This document shows positions 1 to 6,189 of a stretch of 6,804 bases of DNA, in pieces. This DNA is from Akkermansia muciniphila. Lineage in GTDB: Bacteria > Verrucomicrobiota > Verrucomicrobiia > Verrucomicrobiales > Akkermansiaceae. A model generated the notes under the pieces. The model had not been told where the DNA came from. It worked only from the letters and a program-made list of their open reading frames with translations, and ran no database searches. Numbering within the stretch: the stretch's first letter is position 1; every line of letters begins with the position of its first letter. The position numbers and the translations under genes are program-made. The stretch covers positions 1-6,804 of the forward strand of contig CAMBTF010000092.1 in the NCBI GenBank assembly GCA_945870545.1, read 5' to 3'.

Positions 1-109
1 CCACAGGCTCCTTTTTCACCGACTCCTGGGCACCTGCCTGGAACGCTCCGAGAGCTGTGAAAAACAACGCCAGGAGAGCAAGGGTCTTCGAATTGGGTCG
101 GGAAAACAT
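1..109 (-). CDS. Exported protein of unknown function, N-terminal fragment only
   Basis: The minus strand reads an open frame from an ATG at 109-107 to the window edge, giving 36 codons. The product has a classic Sec signal peptide: a short basic start (MFSRPNSK), a hydrophobic core (TLALLALFFTALGAF) and a small-residue end (QAGAQ) that suits cleavage near residue 28. A charged stretch (ESVKKEP) follows. The protein is therefore probably periplasmic, outer-membrane or secreted. No domain is visible in this fragment, so no function is assigned. No strong Shine-Dalgarno sequence precedes the ATG. The gene diverges from ruvX across about 160 bases. A plus-strand frame covers the same bases but lacks any protein-like character, so the minus-strand reading is preferred. 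Confidence 0.72.
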   Translation of the reverse strand, partial: MFSRPNSKTLALLALFFTALGAFQAGAQESVKKEPV

Positions 110-268
110 GATGCGGCACGGACTATCACTCACCGCTTCGCTGAAAAGCAACGGAATTATCGGCAGCGGAGTGAACCTAGAATCCGTGGTTCTTAAAACG
201 GGATACACGATTAACATTCTGCGAGGCTTGATCGCCGAGCCCATCCCGGCTGATGCTTTCCGCGCCTC
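110..268. promoter_or_regulatory. Divergent intergenic region between the exported-protein gene and ruvX
   Basis: These 159 bases separate two genes that point away from each other, so promoters for both should lie here. The region is more AT-rich than its flanks, especially 150-220. On the minus strand, a GATAAT hexamer (complement of 156-161) resembles a -10 box for the left gene but has no good -35 partner. On the plus strand, TAACAT at 212-217 is a weak -10-like hexamer for ruvX. No operator-like palindrome stands out. The region's role is inferred from the gene arrangement; the individual boxes are guesses. Confidence 0.35.
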
Positions 269-724
269 TTGAAAACGGATTTCCATAACCCCATCGACCC
301 CGCGCCGTCCCCCCACCCCGCCCTCGGCGTGGACTTCGGTGAAGCACGCATCGGCCTCGCCGCCACCGACGACTTCGGCATCATGGCGCATCCCGTGGAA
401 ACAATCCCCCTCTCCCACCGCGATCCCCTTCCTCGCATTCGCGAAATCGCCACCATGCGGAAAGTGAAAACGCTGGTGATCGGCCTGCCGCTGCGGCTTG
501 ACGGATCGGAGGGCGACTCCGCGAAAAAAGTCCGCGCCTTCGCCACCCGCCTCGCCGCCGCCTTGCCTGACATGCCCATGGTTTTCGTGGACGAAAGCTA
601 CACCACCTCCGACGCCTCGGAGAAACTCCGCGAAGCCGGCCGTAAGGCGCACCAACAAAAAGGCATCATCGATCAGGCCGCCGCCGTCGAGATCCTGAAC
701 CGCTGGATGGGGGAGATTTCATGA
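269..724 (+). CDS. ruvX: RuvX/YqgF family Holliday-junction resolvase (16S rRNA processing nuclease family)
   Basis: The product is 151 residues, close to the 135-150 usual for YqgF/RuvX. These cytoplasmic RNase H-fold nucleases are described as putative Holliday-junction resolvases and as taking part in pre-16S rRNA processing. The family signature is present in order: GVDFGEARIGLA (residues 20-31, acidic D22), VIGLPLRLDGSEG (70-82), FVDESYTT (106-113, E109) and DQAAAVEILNRW (135-146, D135). D22, E109 and D135 match the expected catalytic acids. The start is the TTG at 269. An in-frame TGA at 251-253 closes the frame upstream, there is no other start codon between, and the next GTG would begin one residue before D22. 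About 18 extra Pro-rich residues precede the fold. No clear ribosome-binding site is seen. The stop overlaps the truA start (ATGA at 721-724), which suggests translational coupling. Confidence 0.93.
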   Translation: MKTDFHNPIDPAPSPHPALGVDFGEARIGLAATDDFGIMAHPVETIPLSHRDPLPRIREIATMRKVKTLVIGLPLRLDGSEGDSAKKVRAFATRLAAALPDMPMVFVDESYTTSDASEKLREAGRKAHQQKGIIDQAAAVEILNRWMGEIS

Positions 725-1485
725 GGCTCATGCTGACCATCGCCTACGACGGGCGTCCCTACCTCGGCTGGCAATCGCAGGTCGGCGGCAACACCATACA
801 GGACCTCCTCAACGAGGCCTTGGAAGCCGTGGCCAAGGAGCCGCTACGCCTGCAAGGCGCCGGCCGCACCGACACCGGCGTCCATGCACTCGGCCAGACC
901 GCCCACTTCGACGCGCCCGAAGGCTCGAATATGAATCCCTACAACTGGGTGCCCGCGCTCAATACGAAACTTCCCACCACGATCCGCGTGATGGCTTGCG
1001 AAGAGGTGCCGCCCAGCTTTCACGCCCGCTTTTCCGCCACCGGAAAAACCTACCGCTACGACATCTGCACGGATCCCGTCCTGCCGCCCTTGAAAGCAGG
1101 TCTCGCCTGGCACCTGCCACGCCTGCTCGATGCCGATGTCCTTTCCCATGCGCTTTCCTTGTTTGTCGGGAAACATGATTTCCACGCCTTCGCCGCCTAC
1201 CGGGGAAACGAGCAGGAGGACACCGATTACGTCCGCATGATCCACGCCGCCAATCTGCAGACCCTGCCCGATGGATACCGCCTGACCTTCTCAGGCAATG
1301 GCTTCCTATACAAAATGGTGCGCATGCTCACCGGCTCGGCAGTAAAGGCCGCACAGGAAAAATTGCGTCTTGATGATCTCGCCAACCTGCTGGATCAACC
1401 GCCCGGCCTTCCCCAAGGCAAAGCCCCTCTCTGCGCCCCAGCCGACGGCCTTTACCTGGAAAATGTCCGCTATGGGGAAAAGTGA
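721..1485 (+). CDS. truA: tRNA pseudouridine(38-40) synthase TruA
   Basis: TruA converts uridines 38, 39 and 40 in the anticodon stem-loop of many tRNAs to pseudouridine, in the cytoplasm and without a cofactor. The 254-residue length fits bacterial TruA. Hallmarks are the start RLMLTIAYDGRPYLGWQ (residues 2-18), the catalytic motif GAGRTDTGVHALGQ (46-59) with the nucleophile D51, KTYRYDI (109-115) with the conserved active-site tyrosine, GNGFLYKMVRMLTG (192-205), and the C-terminal APADGLYLENVRY (239-251). No key residue is missing and both halves of the two-repeat fold are complete. A strong purine-rich ribosome-binding site, GGGGGAGA at 709-716, sits five bases before the ATG and supports this start. 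The gene overlaps the ruvX stop by four bases, so the two are almost certainly one transcript. Confidence 0.97.
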   Translation: MRLMLTIAYDGRPYLGWQSQVGGNTIQDLLNEALEAVAKEPLRLQGAGRTDTGVHALGQTAHFDAPEGSNMNPYNWVPALNTKLPTTIRVMACEEVPPSFHARFSATGKTYRYDICTDPVLPPLKAGLAWHLPRLLDADVLSHALSLFVGKHDFHAFAAYRGNEQEDTDYVRMIHAANLQTLPDGYRLTFSGNGFLYKMVRMLTGSAVKAAQEKLRLDDLANLLDQPPGLPQGKAPLCAPADGLYLENVRYGEK

Positions 1486-1590
1486 ACCAACCACCACCGC
1501 GAGCTTTTTTCCCAAAAACGGGCTTGCCAAATTCCGCGCCCATCCCCTAGTTTCCCGCTCCGCCGCCGAGAGGCAGCAAATTCACCAATT

Positions 1591-1663
1591 GCGAGGATAG
1601 CTCAGTTGGTAGAGCAGTTGGCTTTTAACCAATTGGTCCTGGGTTCGAGTCCCAGTCCTCGTA
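1591..1663 (+). tRNA. tRNA-Lys, anticodon UUU
   Basis: The 73 bases fold into a full cloverleaf. The acceptor strands are 1591-1597 (GCGAGGA) and 1656-1662 (TCCTCGT), with U8 and A9 next. The D arm is GCTC/GAGC around an eight-base loop with GG. The anticodon stem is GTTGG/CCAAT with loop CTTTTAA, so the anticodon is TTT (UUU in RNA), reading AAA and AAG lysine codons. The variable loop is TGGTC, and the T arm is CTGGG/CCCAG around TTCGAGT. The discriminator is A1663. The next bases are CTT, so CCA is not encoded and must be added by nucleotidyltransferase. Two wobble pairs are visible: G1-U72 at the end of the acceptor stem and G27-U43 in the anticodon stem. It stands 105 bases after truA with no clear promoter between them, so read-through from truA is possible. 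Confidence 0.96.
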
Positions 1664-1671
1664 CTTCCCCC

Positions 1672-1703
1672 CAACCCATTCATACACCATGCAGAATGGG
1701 TTG
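1672..1703 (+). terminator. 10-bp hairpin directly after tRNA-Lys; possible terminator or processing signal
   Basis: CAACCCATTC (1672-1681) and GAATGGGTTG (1694-1703) are perfect inverted copies around a 12-base loop. The stem starts nine bases after the tRNA discriminator base. Its position suits transcript ending or 3' processing of the tRNA precursor. However, no T-run follows (the next bases are AGGGTATCTAAAGG), so it is not a standard intrinsic terminator. The hairpin is seen directly; its function is inferred. Confidence 0.4.
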
Positions 1704-1799
1704 AGGGTATCTAAAGGTGCAAATCGGATTCAATTTCCGCAAAAAAAATGATTTCTTCGGGTGCTTCATCACGGCATTTTCCGGATTCATCACACTCTC

Positions 1800-1919
1800 C
1801 CAGAAAAAATTGAGGGCTCGGCGGAGGTGCTCGATCTCGGCTTCCCCGGTGGCGGTGCGCAGAACAAGGTGGACAACAACGAGGTGGACTCGGTCTTCAA
1901 AGCTTCCATCGCAGACTAA
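1800..1919 (+). pseudogene. Probable 3' remnant of a lost protein gene
   Basis: The plus-strand frame ending at the TAA at 1917-1919 has a coding-like stretch of about 39 codons. It reads roughly PEKIEGSAEVLDLGFPGGG (from 1800) and continues AQNKVDNNEVDSVFKASIAD to the stop. By hand count, 29 of the last 35 sense codons end in G or C, like the genuine genes here, while the flanks are AT-rich and not coding-like. The frame is closed upstream by a TGA at 1749-1751, and only a GTG at 1761 could start it. The N-terminal part is therefore missing, which suggests a gene whose 5' portion was deleted. Neither the frame that continues into the large downstream gene (rich in Arg, Ser and Thr) nor the minus-strand frame looks like protein. 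I do not recognise the family. A genuine small protein of about 50 residues starting at GTG 1761 is a less likely alternative. Confidence 0.4.
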
Positions 1920-1995
1920 AACTGCCAAAACTCAGGCCATTGATTTCTCAAAAAATTCAACGAATACCGATCCCATAGGATTTCTGTGCACCGCC

Positions 1996-2043
1996 CTGTC
2001 GGATGGCTGTGAAAATTTAGAATTTTTTGATCGTTCCAAGGAG
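1996..2043 (+). promoter_or_regulatory. Candidate promoter and distant ribosome-binding site for the large exported protein
   Basis: TAGAAT (2018-2023) matches five of six bases of the sigma-70 -10 consensus. A poor -35 candidate, CTGTCG (1996-2001), lies 16 bases upstream. The -10 hexamer sits within a small palindrome, AAAATT-TAG-AATTTT (2012-2026). Transcription from here would give a leader of about 35 bases containing AAGGAG (2038-2043). That is a good Shine-Dalgarno match but lies 21 bases before the ATG at 2065, too far for normal use. An alternative promoter is TTGATT (1940-1945) with AATACC (1963-1968) at 17-base spacing. All of this is pattern matching by eye. Confidence 0.25.
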
Positions 2044-2064
2044 CATTCCACGTATCACGCGGAC

Positions 2065-5000
2065 ATGCAGTCCTTTTGTTCCCATTTTGTTAGGCAACAC
2101 TTCAAGCTTCTCACTCCATTGGTAGTGGCCACATCACTCATCGTTTCAGCCTATGGCGAGACATCTTCCGCGACAGTGAGCGATGCCTCTATCAAAGCCG
2201 GAGTTGCGCCCCTGCCCGGCAAACCCTCGCCGATGATGGGGCGCCAGAGCCACAATGAAGGCGTGCGTGCGGTGCCCGTTCCGGGGCCGGTGAAGATCGA
2301 CGGCGTCCTGAGCGATTGGGATCTCTCCGGGCGTATCTGGAGTTTTGCCGATACCGGCTTGCGCGACACCTTCTCGGTCGAGACGGCCGCCATGTGGGAT
2401 AAGGACTATTATTATCTCGCATTTGTTTTCCGTGATGCGACCCCGCTGCACAACACGATCAATCCCGTCTATGACCAGCAGAATGGCTGGAAGGGCGATG
2501 GGATGCAGATGCGGGTGCGCACGGATGGACCGCAATGGATCTCGCTCTGGCAATACTCGGAGGAAGAGCGCGCCGTGTTCCATCAGGCGATCTGGAAAGA
2601 CCCAGCCGAGTCAAGGAAGGGCATGGATATCAAAATGCGCATGGGCGAGCCCGGCGGTGGAGTGGAACTGGGGGATGGCGTGCAAATGGCTTTCCAGGCG
2701 AACGAGGGCGGGCGTGGCTATGTGCAGGAGATCCGCATCCCGTGGAGCGTCATTTACAAAAAAGTGCCGAAGATCGAGGCGGGGCTGACATTCCAGACGG
2801 GATTCGAATTTTTCTGGGGACCCGGAGGAGAAAGCACCTGGCCGTTGCACCGCTATGCGGACAACATGCAGCCGGGTGAGACGAGTCGCGAATTCTTCTT
2901 CACGAACCAAAAGGCATGGGGGGATGTGACGCTGCTGGCGAAGAACAATGTCGAGCCTCTCGTTTACACGGCGCCGAATGAGGTCAAACTCGCCGGAAGC
3001 ATCCCAATCCCGACGGAGATCCCGGCGGACGCGAAAGAATTCACTCTCGTGATCGAAACAGAAGGTGGTGAACGGGTGCGCAACCTCGCCGCGGAACTCG
3101 ACCCCGCGATGTATGAAAAATCCATGTCTGGCAAGACACGCACCATCGAGGTGGCGTGGGACGGAATGGACGATCACGGGCAGATGGTGCCGCCCGGCAC
3201 CTATCGCGTGCGGGGGCTTACCCACGAAGGCATTCGCGCGACTTATGCGATGTCATTTTTCAACCCCGGGACTCCCCCGTGGGTGGCCACAGGCAGCAGT
3301 GGAGCATGGGGTGCGGACCATGGCGCTCCCAGCTTGACGGTGAGAGCCGGGGACAAAATGATCGTCGGATGGCACTTCGCTGAGGGCGGGCATGGCGTCA
3401 TCGGGATCGGCACCGATGGGCTAAAGAAATGGGGTGAAAAACGCGGGGCGAGTGCGATGGCGGCCGACGACAAGAGCATCTACTTCTTGAGCAGCGGTTG
3501 GGACAAGGGCGTGGGTTATTACCGGATCCGTGCGGCCGATGGTGCCTACGAACCATTCGTCCTCGGTGGCAAGGAACGGCAGTTTGGGATTTCGCTAAAA
3601 GAAATTTGGGGAGGCGAGGACAAAGTGCCCGGCGTAGTGAAATCAATGGCCGCCTCTGGCAAAACCGTCGCTATGGCCTTTGCAAAAGGGGGCATCGCTC
3701 TGCTCGACCCCGCGAGCGCAGAAGTCCGTAAAATGCTCGACGTCAGTGGAGTCACCGCGATCGCCTTCGGCCCGGATGAAACCCTTTATGCCATTGTGGA
3801 TGGCAGTATCGCGGAAGTGAGCACCACGAGCGGCGCAGTGGAAAAAATGAAAACTCCACCGTTTACGTTGCACAAAGATAATCATGCGCTGGCGATTGAT
3901 AACAACGGGAACATCGGAATTTTCGATGCCGGAGCAGACCAGCAGGTGAAATTTTTCACCCCGGAAGGGAAGCTCGCCTATGCCGTCGGAAAAAAGGGCG
4001 GACGCCCGGTGCGCGGGAAGTTTGAACCGGAAGCGATGCGTGAAGTCAGCTCCATCGCGGTGGACAAGGACGGCAATATCTGGGCCACCGAGCACTGGGA
4101 GTTTCCCCGCCGCGTCTCCGTCTGGAATCGCGACGGACTGGTGCGCGATTATATCGGCAACACGGGCTACGCGGCGACCGGTGCGTTTCTGCATGATGAA
4201 GACCCGGATCGCGCCTTTTACGGTATGGTTGAGATGAAGCTCGACCGCGCGAAGCGCACCTGGGATGTCACGGAAATCCTCTGGGTTCCCGAAGAAGGCG
4301 AGCCCTATCCGATCAACGTGATGTCGCATGCGCATCCGCATGTTTTCACCAGTAAGGCCAGCGGAGAGGAGCGCGAATACGCCTTCGTTCCGCCCTTCCG
4401 CGTGAGCGAGCCCCATCTCGTCCTGATGAAAGGAAAGGACGGTTGGCGTCCTGTAGCAGCCCTAGGACTCCTGGGCGGCATTTCCGGCAAGATCGAAAAT
4501 AAAGACGGACGCGTGATCCACCAGCCTGATGGTGAATTCGAAGGCCGCAACGCATGGGATGCCTATTTCTGGAACGACTTGAATGCTGATGGAAAAATCC
4601 AGTTCGAAGAAGTCACCATCGTTCCGAACGCAAAACCTGTGGAAGTGAGTAAAACTGGCAGCCCTCCGATCGGGTTGCTTAGCGGTTGGGGGGCACGCAT
4701 GTCACCCGTTGACCTCGCCTTCCTCACCTACGGGGTGGTCCGGCATAAGCCGTTGCGCTTCACTGCCGAGGGGGCACCGGTTTACGGATTGGAAGGCATG
4801 CAGAAACTGGCTTTCAAGGGAGGTAAAGGAGACCTGGTGGAAGTGCCCGGCACGGGCTCGCTCATCGCCATGCTGATTGAGATAGTCCACGGAACCAAAG
4901 GCCTCTACGGGGTGGATATTGAAACCGGAAAAACCGAATGGTCCTACCCGAACCCCTACGCGCATGTTCATGCTTCGCATCAAGCGCCGATGCCCGCTCC

Positions 5001-6138
5001 CGGACTGCTCATCGGAGTTTTGAAAGTCCTAGGCATCGCCGACCTGCCGGAGGGTAATGGCAAAGTCTTCGGCATGCGGGGAAATCTCGGGCAGGACTAT
5101 TTCCTCACCACCGACGGGTTGTTCGTCTCCAGCATGTTTCAGGACGGGAGATTGCCGGACACGGGTCTGCCCAATACCGAAGAAGCCCTAGTCGGTGCGG
5201 CGATGGAAAACCACAGCGGCGGAGGCGAACCCTTCGCCGGATGGTTCGGCCAACACAAGGACGGCAAATACCGGTTGCTCAGCGGAATCCCGCGCCAGAC
5301 AGCCATGATCCTCGAGATCGAGGGCTTCGATACAATCAAGCGTTTCGAGGCGCCTCCACTCAAAATCGATGCGACTCTCCTCGCCAAGGCCTCGCTCGAT
5401 AACGCGGCCCGCGCCGAAGCGCTCGCGCAACAACTCGAACGCAACCACACCATCACAAAAATCGCCGCACCGTTGCCGGTCGATGGACGCGGTGGCGAAG
5501 CATGGGCAGCCGTCCCGAAATTCAAAATCAGCAGCTCCGCCTCGAACTACACCGCCGATGCCCAACTCGCCTATGACAGTGAATTCCTCTATCTGGCGAT
5601 GGACGTGGACGACCAGAGCCCTTGGGTCAACACGGGCGAAGACATCGGCAGACTCTTCAAAACGGGCGATGCCGTGGATATCCAATTCGCTGCCAAGCAG
5701 TCCGCCAAAGAACGCAGAGAGCCGGGGGTAGGTGATTTCCGGGTGGTGATGGCGCCGTATCAAAAGGGCACCGCAGCCGTGCTCATGCGCCCGGTCAGCC
5801 CGGGTGCGTCGGCAGGTTCGGCCAGACTCTACACCTCTCCGGTGGGCGAGAAAAAATTCGATGAAGTCCGGCCGCTCAACGAGGTGAAAATCGAAGTTCG
5901 CCGACAAGGCCCGCGTTACCGGATCGAGGCAGCACTCCCGCTCGCCGCCCTCGGGCTCACTCCGAAAGCGGGTGCCGAAATCTCCGGCGACATCGGCTTT
6001 ATCTCCTCCGATGCCGGCGGACTCATCAACACCGCCCGCACCTACTGGTCCGACCAAGCTACCAACCTCGTGAATGACGAGCCGTTGGAAGCATGGCTCA
6101 GCCCCCTCCGCTGGGGCAGCTTCTCCTGGGGCAAGTAA
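2065..6138 (+). CDS. Large exported protein: CBM9/DOMON-like, FlgD-type Ig, beta-propeller with EF-hand loop, CBM9/DOMON-like
   Basis: The product has 1357 residues and its precise function is not recognised. Residues 1-31 form a Sec signal peptide (basic R10/K14, core LLTPLVVATSLIVSA, likely cut after AYG). Residues about 70-292 resemble a CBM9/DOMON-like beta-sandwich: VKIDGVLSDWD, YYYLAFVFRD (115-124), WKGDGMQMRV (142-151), EIRIPW (222-227). About 318-402 match a FlgD-type Ig-like domain with VAWDGMDDHG (363-372) followed by PPGTYRVRG. About 412-1103 are propeller-like, with NHL-type blades (SSIAVDKDGNIWATEHW from 662) and a PQQ-like repeat (GLYGVDIETGKTEW from 946). An exact EF-hand loop lies at 838-849. 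Residues about 1133-1357 form a second CBM9/DOMON-like domain (LPVDGRGGEAW, FLYLAMDVDD, YRIEAALPLAALGL). The start at 2065 was chosen because it gives the signal peptide. The frame stays open back to a GTG at 1717, but that extension is Arg/Ser-rich, has no ATG and contains several cysteines that the mature chain lacks. No catalytic domain is visible; binding of extracellular carbohydrate or another polymer is an inference. Confidence 0.85.
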   Translation: MQSFCSHFVRQHFKLLTPLVVATSLIVSAYGETSSATVSDASIKAGVAPLPGKPSPMMGRQSHNEGVRAVPVPGPVKIDGVLSDWDLSGRIWSFADTGLRDTFSVETAAMWDKDYYYLAFVFRDATPLHNTINPVYDQQNGWKGDGMQMRVRTDGPQWISLWQYSEEERAVFHQAIWKDPAESRKGMDIKMRMGEPGGGVELGDGVQMAFQANEGGRGYVQEIRIPWSVIYKKVPKIEAGLTFQTGFEFFWGPGGESTWPLHRYADNMQPGETSREFFFTNQKAWGDVTLLAKNNVEPLVYTAPNEVKLAGSIPIPTEIPADAKEFTLVIETEGGERVRNLAAELDPAMYEKSMSGKTRTIEVAWDGMDDHGQMVPPGTYRVRGLTHEGIRATYAMSFFNPGTPPWVATGSSGAWGADHGAPSLTVRAGDKMIVGWHFAEGGHGVIGIGTDGLKKWGEKRGASAMAADDKSIYFLSSGWDKGVGYYRIRAADGAYEPFVLGGKERQFGISLKEIWGGEDKVPGVVKSMAASGKTVAMAFAKGGIALLDPASAEVRKMLDVSGVTAIAFGPDETLYAIVDGSIAEVSTTSGAVEKMKTPPFTLHKDNHALAIDNNGNIGIFDAGADQQVKFFTPEGKLAYAVGKKGGRPVRGKFEPEAMREVSSIAVDKDGNIWATEHWEFPRRVSVWNRDGLVRDYIGNTGYAATGAFLHDEDPDRAFYGMVEMKLDRAKRTWDVTEILWVPEEGEPYPINVMSHAHPHVFTSKASGEEREYAFVPPFRVSEPHLVLMKGKDGWRPVAALGLLGGISGKIENKDGRVIHQPDGEFEGRNAWDAYFWNDLNADGKIQFEEVTIVPNAKPVEVSKTGSPPIGLLSGWGARMSPVDLAFLTYGVVRHKPLRFTAEGAPVYGLEGMQKLAFKGGKGDLVEVPGTGSLIAMLIEIVHGTKGLYGVDIETGKTEWSYPNPYAHVHASHQAPMPAPGLLIGVLKVLGIADLPEGNGKVFGMRGNLGQDYFLTTDGLFVSSMFQDGRLPDTGLPNTEEALVGAAMENHSGGGEPFAGWFGQHKDGKYRLLSGIPRQTAMILEIEGFDTIKRFEAPPLKIDATLLAKASLDNAARAEALAQQLERNHTITKIAAPLPVDGRGGEAWAAVPKFKISSSASNYTADAQLAYDSEFLYLAMDVDDQSPWVNTGEDIGRLFKTGDAVDIQFAAKQSAKERREPGVGDFRVVMAPYQKGTAAVLMRPVSPGASAGSARLYTSPVGEKKFDEVRPLNEVKIEVRRQGPRYRIEAALPLAALGLTPKAGAEISGDIGFISSDAGGLINTARTYWSDQATNLVNDEPLEAWLSPLRWGSFSWGK

Positions 6139-6150
6139 ACTTTGCCGCTC

Positions 6151-6167
6151 GAATTCCCATGGAATTC
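6151..6167. repeat. Small inverted repeat in the gap between the two exported-protein genes
   Basis: GAATTC at 6151-6156 and again at 6162-6167 can pair across a five-base CCATG loop. The hexamer is self-complementary, so it counts as both a direct and an inverted repeat. It lies 13 bases after the stop of the large gene and 22 bases before the next start. The stem is short and AT-rich with no T-run after it, so it is a poor terminator. It may be chance. Confidence 0.25.
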
Positions 6168-6189
6168 ATTTACACCAACAAAGAACCCC

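Noticed and set aside
57..272. Plus-strand open frame of 71 codons at the left edge
   Set aside because: It overlaps the minus-strand signal-peptide gene and the divergent promoter region, and its translation has no protein-like pattern.
1474..1513. Possible terminator after truA pairing GGGAAAAG with the CTTTTTTCCC at 1504-1513
   Set aside because: The two arms differ in length, the loop is long, and the T-run lies inside the stem rather than after it.
1717..2064. In-frame N-terminal extension of the large exported protein from a GTG
   Set aside because: The extension is Arg/Ser/Thr-rich and contains cysteines, while the mature protein has none. It runs out of frame over the gene remnant and would bury the signal peptide at residue 117.
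1663..2064. Integrated element with attachment sites at tRNA-Lys
   Set aside because: No integrase gene and no second copy of the tRNA 3' end is visible in the window.
3643..4416. Minus-strand open frame of 257 codons
   Set aside because: It lies opposite the large exported protein, whose frame has clear domains. The reverse translation is His/Arg-rich and resembles no family; it is a shadow of GC-rich coding sequence.
5188..6057. Minus-strand open frame of 289 codons
   Set aside because: It is a long shadow frame opposite the C-terminal CBM9/DOMON-like domain, with no recognisable motif and no ribosome-binding site.
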